From NCBI RefSeq assembly GCF_003576645.1, contig NC_044922.1, positions 5,280,536 to 5,344,535 on the forward strand: a stretch of DNA of 64,000 nucleotides. The letters are read 5' to 3'. Origin of the DNA: Ipomoea triloba (taxonomy: Eukaryota > Streptophyta > Magnoliopsida > Solanales > Convolvulaceae). Positions within the stretch are counted from its first letter, which is position 1; every line of letters starts with the position of its first letter. Positions 47,456 through 58,613 of the stretch are shown in pieces. The notes under the pieces were generated by a model that saw only the letters and a list, made by a program, of their open reading frames with translations, had not been told where the DNA came from and searched no databases. Position numbers and translations under genes: made by a program.

Positions 47456-48784
47456 GATTCTTTATTATGTCAAGATATAATTAGTTGATTCACTAGTAAT
47501 CCATAAAATTTAGTTATCCTTTTAAATTCATGAGTAATAGGACGTGATAATTATAGAGGTAAAAAACATTTCGTACCCCTCGGAGCATTAGTCTAGTAGT
47601 TAAGATTTAAGAAGTCTCACTTAAGACTTGTTTTAATTTTAGTAACAGGGTGAGAGTTTGATTCTTATCACGACATTTGGAGTTAGGGTTTGAGTTGGGC
47701 TTTTTGTAGACAGAAGTGTATACTTTGGTGTATGTTGAGCCATGAGTTCATAGAGTTCAAGATATAATCTGATGAGACTAGAAAACTTAGCTTTAAAAAA
47801 ATGCCATACCAATAATTATTTTTTATATATGTGATTTTTTGTAACAAAAAATATGAATAAAATTTATTTCTTAAATATAATATATACATACATAGCTATC
47901 TCCAGCTATGACTACTGACTACCAGAATCATCAAATTTGCAATCATCACCGATATCATCTCTTCTCACGCGCCTTTTCCGACATTTCTGCGACACCTAAT
48001 CGTCATTAGAACATTATATGCTTTGTCTCTTTCTTCACCTCAATCTAGTGGGGGAGCCACTATGGGTTGTTTATTTATTTGGTGTTTGTTTTTATTGTAA
48101 GGAGATTAATTGTATTTTGGTCTTTAATTAAAATTTTCTCTAAACTGATTCTTTGTCTTTAAATCATTGAAAACTTTTGCATTGAAGTCATATTATGTGC
48201 ATTGTAGTATCCTCATCTTCTATAACAACACTCCATGTTCAAATTTTTGTAATAATTTTTTAAACTTTTTTTTTTGCTCGGTATAATGTCTATATAAATG
48301 AATTAAATAAATAGAGGATGAATATTTTCAAAAAAATAATATTAATTAAATGCTCTTTTAATTATTTTTTTTTAAGAATAAAAATGCTCTTTTAATTTAA
48401 TTTACAAATTTATTTAACTTTGTGTATGGTGCACCCAATACCTAGCTTGCTGAGCTCTTGGGAAACCTATACTTTGATGTGACTTCTTAATTGTTAAATT
48501 TAATTTTAAGTCTTATACCATTGTATTAACTTGGTGTGTGGCACACTTGATACCAAACTTCTAAACCTCTTCAAAAGCCAACTTTTTAACGTAGATTGGA
48601 TGATGTGTGTTTGGTGCTTTTGGATCTAATCATTGCATGCATTTGCGTTTGCATTTCTCCCAAGCAAAACCTACAATTGAGTACTAATTACATCATACGA
48701 CAACCAAAGGAAAAGAATAAAACATGAAGATATGAAGAAACCTACGAAACATTGAGTAATGAGTACCAATATATTGGGTTTATC
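47456..48784. other. AT-rich spacer, no gene seen
   Basis: Around 47575-47700 a SINE-like fragment may be present (GGAGCATTAGTCTAGTAGTT, GGTGAGAGTTTGATTCTTAT). Nothing else recognised. Confidence 0.4.
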
Positions 48785-48912
48785 GGGTCCTAGCCGGCAA
48801 AGGACCACAGGGAGGTTAACGCTGACCGGCTCAAATCCGGGTGGCAGACGGTTTCGAACTCAGGACCTCACGGCCGCGAGCGTCTTGGTCTTGCCACTCA
48901 GGCTGCCCTTAC
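48785..48912 (-). repeat. Second-type tRNA-derived SINE, GC-rich
   Basis: On the minus strand, GCAGCCTGAGTGGCAAGACC (A-box region) is followed by GAGGTCCTGAGTTCGAAACC (B-box region) about 30 nt later and then GGTCCTTTGCCGGCTAGGAC. Fragments like the last block recur at about 2635-2660 and 52595-52615 (CTAGYCRRCAAAGGAYTACA). The tRNA-like spacing supports a SINE family different from the one at 6138. Confidence 0.55.
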
Positions 48913-50191
48913 GGGCATGAGTACCAATATATATATATATATATAATGTTATGGTTTGTTGTACAATATTGTGTCTCACTACAGCCGACATGTGGAAATC
49001 TTAAGCAATCCTTTTTTATTATAGTCCTATAGTACATTCGGTTGGTTAATAAGTGATGATTTTAATGTTATTAATAGCATAATATATGTTATGATGTATT
49101 ATTATTACTGTGTATGGTCGAGAAATAATAGATTGATGTACCGTGTATTATTTTAATCAGAGAGAGGTCTATTGGTATTATTGGTTTGAACTGATCAAGT
49201 GGTCAGCTATTCAATGTGATGACATATCTGTTACCATTTAAATGAGTGGTCAGGATTGAACCCGGTGATGGGGCATATTGATTCTTCAAGTTCAAAAAAT
49301 TTTGTAAATAACTAGTGAGATATATAGAAATTATTATATAGATATATTCAAGAGTCAACTTAGAAATCTGGTTCTAGCGTCAGAGTGAGAGTTTGATTCT
49401 CACAAACGGAAGACATGAAAGGTCATTGGAAGACCCAAAGCTCAAAAAATTAATTAGAGGTGATGAATATTCATTGTGCTTCGTCAACTTGAAAAAGGAT
49501 CTAAACTCTATCTAGTACATTTCATGACCTAGTTAGAATTTTCTGAACTCATTTGTACCTGATAATAATAATGTCAATAATTGAATTAACATTTACACGT
49601 TTTTTCTCAAATTAACCCCTTCTTGTCGTATATTGCACTAGAAATATAGAATCTTGAACAAAAACAAATGTGTAGGACTTTGTGTATAAAGATTGATTTC
49701 TTTGGTTATCGTTGACATATCACATGAACACTGACAATTGTGTGGGACTCTCTCTATATGGAAACTCTTCAGCTTCGCACAACACATTCCACGGGACCAT
49801 TCAACTTATGCCCACTTGCAGTACTCAGAGCTGGCTTTTCATATTTTACTACTCTACGTACTACTTTGACTTCCATATAATATATATTTCTATAATATAA
49901 AGTAATATATTTGAATAAATTAGAAAGCATAAACACACAGTCATTTTGAAATAAATACTCTCCTCATTTATTCATTCACACTCCTGTTTATTTACAGGGA
50001 AAAAAAATGCCACAGCCTCATAATTTTAAACATGGATCCCCATAGGTTCCTATTTTTCTCATGGATAGAGAAAATTTGAACACTATAGAAGAAAAAAAAA
50101 AAAGAACTAAATACTCCTATAAATTTATTATTCATTTCTAAGCCACAGGTGACATAGCATGAAATAATGAAAGTGGTAATCTAGCTATCTG
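48913..50191. other. AT-rich spacer, no gene seen
   Basis: A short TA run at about 48929-48947. About 49365-49425 holds another B-box-like fragment (GAGAGTTTGATTCTCACAAA). The end is the 3' flank of the aquaporin gene. Confidence 0.4.
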
Positions 50192-52171
50192 CTAGTGAGT
50201 GGAAGTTTGCCTTCTTGAGAGGCTGTTGAGGATTGATCCACTTTTGGTGAGCTCTTTAAGGGGCTTTTCTGTGAATCTGATGAGGTTGTAGGTGAAGCCC
50301 CCAGATATGGTTCCCATCATAGGGCCAACCATGTAAACCCATATGCTCTTGTACTCATGCATCACTATGGCAGGTCCAAGTGTCCTTGCTGGGTTCATTG
50401 ATGCCCCTGAAACTGGCCTGCATACAAATTCAACTATTAGTTTAGCCTTTTTGAGATGAAACACATGCCTCAATTTAGTATCCGAGTCAACCTCATATTT
50501 CTTAGATCGGAGCTGAGCATATAATATATAAACATAAATGTGCAATTCATCCTACCAAAAAAAATAAATGTGCAATTCAACCATCAGTTTAGGTTTTTAG
50601 TTGAGATGGAGTACATGCTTCAATTATTGCAATGAGAAATCATCAAGTTAATGGTTAATAATGACCCAAACAGAAGGAAGAGAAAAAGGGGAAGAATTAG
50701 TTTATTCAAATTACCCTGCAACAAGAACACATATAAGTACTGTCATTCCAATAGCAATTCCTGCAAGCTCTCCAATCTGATTGTCAATTAAAAAAAAAAT
50801 CATATAAAATTAGTATGGGAAAGATATCAATAAATCTCAGTATCAATATCATGAAAATTATCATTATAGGCATATAATAAAATCATGCGTAAATCCCATT
50901 TTACAATTGTAATGTTGTAAACAAATTATACATTAGTAACATTAGGTATATCGATGTTGAATTATAAGTGGGAGCTATGTAATGCTTCCCTAGTGAGATG
51001 AAGCTCTCTCATGAGAGAGAATGAACAATATTTGGATTACACGAGTTTGTGATAACGTGCTCACAATATTTAAATAGATTAAAATTATAGTGACATAAAA
51101 ATAAAATAACTCACCGCCCTATTATCGGTAGCGACGCCGGAAATGACAAACATGAGAAGAAAGGACATAATGAATTCTATGACGAAAGATTGAACGTCAG
51201 AACCAACAGGAATGGTTCCAAAGAAAGCCTTTGGTGTCACTTCAAGCAAGAAGTACAAAGTCCCGCTTGCAACAATTGAACCACCCAATTGTGCAAACAT
51301 GTACAAGGGCACCTACACTCCACGTACAACAACTTCAATTAATGTACAAGTAAAATCATATGCACATAATTATTTTTTTAACACAACTTTACACATGTCA
51401 AGATGACTTTATACTAATCACAAAATATTTAGTAGAAAAATCAAAGACAGACAAGTTGAGTCGAACATTACAAATAAAATGTACCTGAATCCACGGGAAC
51501 TGGCGAAAAAGGGCAAAGGTAATGGTGACAGCAGGGTTAAAATGGGCACCAGAAATATGGCCAACTGAATAGATCATAACCATGATGACCAAACCCCAAG
51601 CCACACTCACCCCTAGGAATGTTATTGAACCATATATTTTATTCACTGCCACTGAACCACACCCAATAAATATCAAGAAATATGTTCCAATTGTCTCAGC
51701 AATCATCTGAAAATTCAGTCAAAAAAACACCCTAGTAAGTATATTCTTAATGCAATTTATAACAATAAAAACATCCAAAAGCATATGAAATTTTTTTAAG
51801 GAAAATTTGTTTTGGCAAAGAATATAATGTTTCATTTCATTCGAGATAATGAAAAATATAATTGATAAATACTCAGCAAGTACAGATACTAAATTCATAA
51901 TTACAATCAAATAATCAATGTCAGTATTGCCAAATTCGACATATACAGGTGAAGAATATAAGTATTTTCGAATTGACCCGTTAAAAATCCCATTTCAATA
52001 CCCAAAATAGAACAAAAATTGCAAATTAAATTAACCAACCTTTTGAATGATTACAACAACTGCAGAAGAAGTACAGAAGGTTTGACCGCCTTCAGAATGT
52101 TCATCCCTTTCTTCTTGATTACCATAATGAGTTCCTTCCTCAATTGTAACTATACTATCCTTTGCTGCCAT
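50192..52171 (-). CDS. NOD26-like aquaporin, NIP subgroup I
   Basis: Five exons: 52171-52040, 51706-51485, 51312-51115, 50776-50715, 50417-50192; 840 nt, 279 residues, GT-AG introns, phases consistent, the usual exon plan of NIP genes. Six membrane helices with two NPA boxes: HFNPAV (101-103) and SMNPAR (213-215). Aligning with the aquaporin selectivity filter gives Trp81, Val201, Ala210 and Arg216, the W-V-A-R set of NIP subgroup I, a group that carries water poorly but glycerol and small neutral solutes such as lactic acid, and for some members metalloids. The N-terminus is hydrophilic and acidic. The C-terminus has TKSGSILNS (Ser264/266), which resembles the calcium-dependent kinase site of NOD26. 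Location is probably plasma membrane or ER. No truncation seen. Confidence 0.93.
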
Positions 52172-53127
52172 TTTCTACCTATTTTCTTGTTACCAGAGAC
52201 TAAAATGTTGACAATGATAACTAACTAAGATAATTTGGTTTTAAAGATGAAATGGTTGTGGATAAGCTTAACATTAATGGATAGTTAAGCTAGTTTCAAG
52301 AGTGTTCAATGGTGCCATTGCGTTCACTTCCTAGCTTTCATACTGATGGTATTTAGCTAATCATCGTTAATTAGACTTAGAATTTTAAATTAACCGGCGA
52401 AAATTGAGGAACAAGCACCCCCACAAATGACACATCACTAACACTTCATTCTTTTGGTCTTTGCACCAAAAGCCAGCAATTTTTTATATATATATATTTT
52501 TTAGTTACCCGCAACCACTATTTGAGGATGTGAGCATTAGATAAACTCCAGCCGACAAAGGTGAATATGGATTGGATAAATCCCGCTTTGTAACCCTAGC
52601 CAACAAAGGACTACAAGCTAAGGAGGTCAAGCAATCTAGGTTGTCCATGTTGCTCCTGAAAATTTGTAATTTACATTGTGGTTATCAAATTAACAGTTTT
52701 AATTACCAATTTGGTTGGGGTTGCTCAATGTCATTAATTTTTTTATGTTGTGGAATGTGGATTATTAATCATCACAATAGTCTAATCACCAAACTGTTTG
52801 AGATTTATTAAGTAATTAGCACATTAATTTCCTTCTCTCAAATTATAAGACATCAAATTATAAGACATGCATGACCATTCAAACCTCAAAAAACAATTAC
52901 AACAATTAAACAAGAGAATCAATTCACTCCTAATAAACTTTTAGTCTCCTTATTTAATGTTCATTATTCTTCTTTACTTGCTTAATAAAAATAAAGCATC
53001 ATATCTTTTGTAGATGTTGGATAAGAATGTCTAGTGTCACACACTATATAAAGACCTCTTTGACATATAGACAAAAAGTGAATTATAAACAACTCTACTT
53101 AGTAACAATAGAATTTTTTTTTGCCAA
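52172..53127. other. 5' flank of the aquaporin gene and spacer
   Basis: Short repeat fragments around 52545-52640 (CCAGCCGACAAAGG, CTAGCCAACAAAGGACTACA) resemble the GC-rich SINE tail at 48785. No gene. Confidence 0.45.
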
Positions 53128-53205
53128 AAACCTTGTGGTCAAGCGGCAGTGATTCTCCCAAGTGGGAGGCCATGGGTTTGACCCTCAGTGTTGGGCTACT
53201 ATATT
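53128..53205 (+). repeat. SINE head fragment
   Basis: AAACCTTGTGGTCAAGCGGC, a CCCAAGTGGGAGGCC palindrome and GGGTTTGACCCTCAGTG match the head of the SINE family at 6138. Confidence 0.6.
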
Positions 53206-53940
53206 AGATATTCTTATTTTCTTATCTATATTCAATTTGCTTCAACATCCATATGTCGATCTATATGTCTTACTATATTAGATATTCTTATTTTCTTATC
53301 CATATTCAATTTTTCTTTTAACTGTGTATAAATTTGGTATCAGAGTTGAAAGCAGACAATGAAGTAAGTTTGAGACTAGTAGCATGTTGCTCGGTTGACA
53401 TATCCATGGAAAACCCACTAGGATTATCGGAGAACAGTTGTTTCTTGATCATGGCAAGATCAGATATTCAAATCGTCTTCTTTGTTGGCTCATTCTCAAC
53501 TTGGACTTACTTGATATCCACACCGTAGTGGAATATGGTTCAGTTTGGATTAAATCGTCTTCTTTGTTGGCTCATTCTCAACTTGGACTTACTTGATATC
53601 CACGCCGTAGTGGAATATGGTTCAGTTTGGATTAAATGCAACTGAGAAATGGTTAACAAGTATATTGATCTTCCTGGTCGGCTTGTGAGTAGCAAATCCT
53701 CTTAACCTGTAACAATTTTGCAAAAGCATTTTAAACAGTTATTCTTGTTTGAGACTTTATCGGATTTGTTATATCACAATAAATTGGAAGGCCAAAATTT
53801 AAATGTATTATTGGTGCTTCATCAATTATGTGAATAAAGATATTACTATATTAGATATTCTTATTTTCTTATCTATGTTTAATTTTATAACTGTGTATAA
53901 ATTTAAGTATCAGAGCTCAACATTTGGTATCATAGCTAAA
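53206..53940 (+). mobile_element. Remnant of an LTR-type retroelement with initiator-Met tRNA primer site
   Basis: The end TAACTGTGTATAAATTTGGTATCAGAG contains TGGTATCAGAG, the standard primer-binding site for initiator methionine tRNA. CTATATTAGATATTCTTATTTTCTTATC and the ACTGTGTATAAATTT end recur at about 53838-53910. The sequence between (53353-53835) has only gag-like scraps such as LEGQNLNVLLVLHQLC in a broken frame. It contains an 82-bp tandem duplication. Probably a truncated Copia-type or miniature LTR element. Confidence 0.5.
53470..53637. repeat. 82-bp tandem duplication
   Basis: AAATCGTCTTCTTTGTTGGC through GGTTCAGTTTGGATT occurs twice in succession with about one substitution (CACACCG versus CACGCCG), so it is recent. 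Confidence 0.85.
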
Positions 53941-53944
53941 GATT

Positions 53945-54282
53945 AGAATAAATTGAAAGCACGCAGTGAAGTATCTGTGAATGGGTGGTGTTCTTTGTCG
54001 AACCTCCTCCCTATGTGGAGGTGGTGCCTCTCGCTCATCGAATTGATCACCTCTCGTGTTATCCCGTGGCGTATCCGTGTCCGTCCTTCTTGGCGATTCA
54101 TCCATGGCAATGTTTGGAATGTTTCCACTTGTTGTAGCCATTTCGTCTTCTTGAACAACTTGTTGAGGTGGTTGGTCTCTACTAGCTTTCTTCCTCCTTC
54201 GCGTTAGTGCGTAGATCTCGGGATCTAAGGGTAGTAGACCTTCACTACCTTTGGAACGGGTGTGCATACAATTGCCTTCCAC
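53945..54282 (-). pseudogene. Truncated gag of an Athila/Tat-type gypsy retrotransposon
   Basis: The minus-strand frame from 54282 reads MEGNCMHTRSKGSEGLLPLD followed by PEIYALTRRRKKASRDQPPQ and a hydrophilic Asp/Arg-rich part. A start of the type MHTRS...LLPLDPEI...RRRK is typical of gag N-termini in plant gypsy elements of the Athila/Tat group. The frame breaks off near 53945, where it meets the other LTR-element remnant, so capsid, protease, polymerase and integrase are absent. The LTR and primer site lie directly upstream (54482-55960). Confidence 0.75.
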
Positions 54283-54481
54283 CTACAAGTAGCAAAAACG
54301 GGAGAGTAGTTGTGCAACTAAAAGTAGTTGCTTACAAGGTAAGCTCAATGTGAAGTAACAAGTAAACGAAACAAGTAAATGCAATGAACAAAAAACAAGT
54401 AAATGAGCGGACTAGACTCTCTAACTTAGAAGCCTACTCATGTCAATCCCAAAATGGACTTGCTTACACAAAACCGATGCT

Positions 54482-54500
54482 TTCCCGGCAACGACGCCAT
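54482..54500 (-). other. Primer-binding-site region of the gypsy element
   Basis: The minus strand reads TGGCGTCGTTGCCGGGAAA two bases after the LTR end. TGGCGCCGTTGCCGGGG-type sequence in this position is characteristic of Athila/Tat elements. Confidence 0.7.
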
Positions 54501-54501
54501 T

Positions 54502-55960
54502 TGAAAAGCGTATTTTTTCAACGTGAATGATGGATGTGAGTGTATAGTGGTGTAGTAAAGAGTGTCGTCCTCTAGGAAGGCGTAAGGGAGTTGGCAAGCA
54601 AGCGGACTAATCACAAGGGCTAAAAGTGTTCGAAAGCTAGTCCGGAGTATTTGTATGAGTGAATCATGCTATGAACAAAACAAGCAAATGCACAAGAATA
54701 GTAAACAATTAAGGAGAAAAGGATTCGAACCAACTCATCAAGCATGTTTACCCTTGATTTCCTATGGTCCTAGGACTTAGCAATGCTTATTGGACAAGAT
54801 TGAGACAAGTTCACTAGTGCCAACACCACTCTCGTGGACGATGGCCTCTCTACCATGCCTTAGCTTTATTCTCATAAGAGCTAGGCTAGAAGAGCCAATT
54901 CATCAAACACTTGGTGTGCCTCTTGCCTTCCAATCCCCATTTTCTCAAAGGTGGGAAGGAAATGTGGATGGTGAGGGCTAGGTATACTCCATACTCTCGT
55001 AAGTGAGTATTCCTATCCTAATCTTCTATTGCAACCGGATCCATGTTGCATAGAGTCAAGACAAACATCCCAATCCATAATCAATCATCAAACAAGCATT
55101 ATCTAATCCTAGGTTGAAGAAATTAGAACTCAAGGGAGATCATGCAAGACTAATTGATTCAAATCCTCAAAAGATCTAGCTACTCATAGTGAAAATTGAA
55201 ATAAAAAAGCAATTGAATTAACAAAGCAAAAGATTCAAATCAACAATTAGGAATTGAATTGCAAGAATAGAAAATGAAACTTAGCTTGAATTTGAAGTAG
55301 AATCCTTGAGTAACTTGTTAAATACAATCTTGAAATGTAAATTCCTCTCTAAATCTAGCTATGGAACATGATTTTGGAGTGCAATTGAGATATGGAATGG
55401 AGAGAATTTGAGAGCTAAAACCTAGAGAGAGAAAAGTTGGAGCCAAGTGTTCTTCAAAAGTCCAAAAGTCCCCTTCAAATGATCCCCTCATCCCTTTTTA
55501 AAAGTGAATAACCGCCAATATTTCCACGATGGACGCCTGGCTGGACGCGCGTCCAGTGGCGCGTCCAAGGCGTCTTTCTGCTCTGCTTTGAAAACTTCAG
55601 AGGGATGATTTTTGGACGCCACCTTGGACGCGCGTCCAAGGCAGGCTTCTGTTCTGCTTTCAAAACTTCAGAGAGTTGAATTTTGGATGCCGGCCTGGAC
55701 GCGCGTCCATGGGCGCGTCCAAGGCCTATTTCGTCCTCCAACTTCATCTTGTGAATTCTTCTCCAAAATATCGTCATTTCCTGTCTTTAAGCACTTCTTT
55801 TTACCTACAAAACAATCGGCAAAGTGTGGAACGTGGTACGATGACAAAATAAAGTATTCTAATGCAATTCATGACCAAATCAATCATAAAAGCCATGAAT
55901 TATGCACTAAATGATCCAAGAATAACCTTATGAAGTTGGCATCTTTTGCACTTATTAACA
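54502..55960 (-). mobile_element. 5' LTR of an Athila/Tat-type gypsy retrotransposon
   Basis: In the minus-strand sense the LTR starts TGTTAATAAGTGCAAAAGAT (55960) and ends CGCTTTTCA (54502), giving TG...CA ends and about 1,459 bp. A TTTTTAAAAGGGATGAGGGG block near 55480-55500 is the likely core promoter. The U3 part has three GGACGCGCGTCC palindromes. The partner LTR and most of the body are not in the window, so the element is truncated. Confidence 0.75.
55530..55725. repeat. GGACGCGCGTCC palindrome repeats in LTR U3
   Basis: CTGGACGCGCGTCCAG (55541-55556), CTTGGACGCGCGTCCAAG (about 55623-55640) and CCTGGACGCGCGTCCATGG (about 55695-55713) are separated by a repeated CTGCTTTGAAAACTTCAGAG unit, for a period of roughly 75-80 bp. 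Confidence 0.8.
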
Positions 55961-56179
55961 TGCAAGCAGTTTGATTGGAGTTGGAATATGATGATGAACC
56001 ATCATGAACCCACGCCAATGAACTCGACTTTTCCTTGCAGATTCCATAGTCAAAGCATACGTTGCTGAAAGAGAGAAAAAGCAACCGATTTTCCTAGATA
56101 CTTCACCAAAAGAGCATTCCTCCATGGTTTTATACGATTTTCTCTAACTTTCTTGGAGAACCTCACCACCAGAATATCA
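55961..56179. other. Spacer between LTR and the small reading frame
   Basis: Nothing recognised. TGCAA directly after the LTR would be the candidate 5-bp target site. Confidence 0.4.
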
Positions 56180-56401
56180 CTATATATACCCCTCACTAAG
56201 CTTGTCCTCCTTGTCAGAATCAATTAGAATGCCGTCCTCAAACCAGTTGGATTTTTCCGTCTGAACCGGAACTTCATCCTCAAAGGAGGGACAGTCCGCC
56301 ACAACCTCCACAAACGAACGCTTGAGATGCTTGAACCTTTTGACAGTCCTAGCACCGCCTTCCGTACCCCTAATCGGCCGAAGGCACCGCTCGACTTCCA
56401 T
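56180..56401 (-). CDS. Unrecognised small protein candidate, 73 residues
   Basis: The minus-strand frame MEVERCLRPIRGTEGGARTV ... ends in an acidic tail (WFEDGILIDSDKEDKLSEGY). I do not recognise the family. In favour: GC-richer codons than the surroundings, a mixed-charge composition like a real protein, a telo-box AAACCCTA (56448-56455 on the plus strand, AGGGTTT sense on the minus) and a TATATAG motif about 95 bp upstream, the arrangement of many plant promoters. Against: an out-of-frame ATG at 56418 precedes it and opens an overlapping 64-codon frame, and retroelement sequence is close by. It could be an exon of a decayed gene. Confidence 0.3.
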   Translation of the reverse strand: MEVERCLRPIRGTEGGARTVKRFKHLKRSFVEVVADCPSFEDEVPVQTEKSNWFEDGILIDSDKEDKLSEGYI

Positions 56402-56524
56402 AGTCGAGACCAACCCATACGCGGGAAACTAACCAAAAATAGCACAGAAACCCTAGAGCCGTTGAGAGCTTTTCAAAAACTCAAAAAAATCAATCTATAT
56501 ATCTTCACAATCAATTTACTATGA

Positions 56525-57497
56525 AAATATATGAAAGAAATAGCTTCACATATTTTAAAGCTAAAAATTTTAGTCAAAAAGCTTTTTAAAGTATTCTTTT
56601 ATATATTAATTATTAATTTTCTAAATATCATATGTCGAGTAAAATCCGACGATTTTTGATAACTTATAATGTGTCCAATCTAGGCTATTGAGATGCCAAT
56701 GATGAAAGAATCTTTTATTTAATTAAGATAATAAGATGTATTATGTATAGATTTTGTAGAGTTTATTTTCAAAAATGAATAAGCAGAACATGACTTTTAT
56801 TTCCGATAAACAAAAAGGATTAATCCTTTCATTTTGAATTGTGTTTTTCTGACAAACAAAAAGGATTAACCCTTACATTTCAAACTGTGCGCTCACAAGC
56901 CCTTCACAGATTATGTGTAAGACATTTATTTGGTAATATCAAGGTTGCTAGACTGTGAAAACCAGTTGATGTTGTGATGAAGAAACATCATACTAGAGCT
57001 AGTACATAATTGAAGTGTAAGTACTATGAAATGTGAACGAATCTTTGAAAATTGATCTGATTAAGTAGTTTTAGTATATCTATTTTGTTTAAGAGACCTT
57101 TCTTTTGCTACAATGACTTAGATTCTTTATCGAATCAAATTGAAAATTGTTTTCAACTTTTCATTACTGCAAATCAAAGTACATTACTTCAATTTAAGCT
57201 AGGTAGGTGTTTTTCCTAAAAACTCCCCACCCCTTTTACAATTACAACACTAATGCCACTGCCAATACAATTACAACACTAATGCCACTGCCAATACAAT
57301 TACAATTTTCTCATTACAATTGTATCATCGATCTTATCTTTAATGGCAATTTCTCGAATCCTTGTATTTAGCATCCTAGCTTATTTCTTCCATACTTTTT
57401 GATATTCTTTAATAGACCCAATATTATCTTCTTCGGTCTCGAGCACATAGGAGGATCATACCATTCCACAAACCCACAAGCTTTTTTTTCCCTATTG

Positions 57498-57537
<40 letters not shown>

Positions 57538-58290
57538 TTTTAAAAAAAAAAAGATTAAAAAATTTTATAGAAGATTTAGACAATAGACAATAATAAATTC
57601 TAACTTTGTTGCCTAGGTATTCCCAAAACCTCCTCCTAAGTTGTCATTCATTCATGAAGTTTGGAGTTTCATTTCTTGACCGCAATGACAATCTAGAAAT
57701 GAAATATACTTACCATATAGTCATTGTTACCTCATTCCAATTGAAGACGAAGAACCCCTTCACTGCCTTGTTGCCTCATAGCAGTTGAAGGCGAAGAATA
57801 TTCTTGGTTGCCTAGTTGCCTCATCCCTTGTTGCTTCCTTGGATTAGTACTTCACGTACATGACATTAGGGTTCAATGGCAATTCTATCATATAAAGAAA
57901 AATGTCTTTTCAAAAAAAAAAAATATAAAGAAAAATGGAAGTTGGGATCTGCGTGTGAATAAAAGAGGAATTAGGGCAATAACTACAAAAGTAATTCCCA
58001 AATCTACAAAAACAAAGATTTTGGGAAAACATGAACTCCTAGTGATGAACTCCAATGCCTCCAAGTCTCCAATTTGAAATGCTTGAACTTGACGGCCATA
58101 TATCTGTAGTCCTATATGTATTCCACACAGATAAGAGAACATGCTTAACAGATATTAATTAATGTTGACTTAATTGATATGATGTATTGATAAGCAACTC
58201 TCAATGTATAATACTGGTGTAGGCACAAACACATAAACAGACATACTTTGAGCATGTGCAGTTTTAAGAGAAGATAATGAGTTTAATTTT
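56525..58290. other. AT-rich spacer with simple repeats
   Basis: A 29-bp unit repeated twice at 57238-57305 (ACAATTACAACACTAATGCC), and a TA microsatellite at about 57501-57533. No gene recognised. Confidence 0.5.
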
Positions 58291-58291
58291 C

Positions 58292-58613
58292 ACACTTTTG
58301 GTCTCACGAGTATTGTGACACTAACAATGTTGATCCGCAACTTTCAAAATTAAACTTGCATAATTATTGGTCCAGGAGTATCAATTTCTTAGCACAAATG
58401 GTTCTTCCGGTGAAATCTCCGCAAAAGGAAAAGATCATTATACCAAGGAAAAAATATTTTTTCTGGTGAAAAATATAATTGACGAAAATTTTACTGAAAG
58501 GGCAGTTTGTGCTAAGAAATTGATACTTGTGGATCAATAATACAAGTTTTGAAAATTATGAACATACATTGTCAGTGTCACAATACTCGTGGGATCAAAA
58601 TTGGGAAAAACTT
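58292..58613. mobile_element. Foldback MITE with ~120-bp imperfect arms
   Basis: The left arm TTGGTCTCACGAGTATTGTG ... AGTATCAATTTCTTAGCACA and the right arm TGTGCTAAGAAATTGATACT ... CACAATACTCGTGGGATCAA are complementary over about 120-130 bp. The loop contains CCGGTGAAATCTCC/GGTGAAAAATATA. Non-coding; target duplication unclear. Confidence 0.75.

Noticed and set aside
55475..55914. 100-codon frames with ALDARPRWRP-like repeats
   Set aside because: Translation of the GGACGCGCGTCC palindromes in the LTR.
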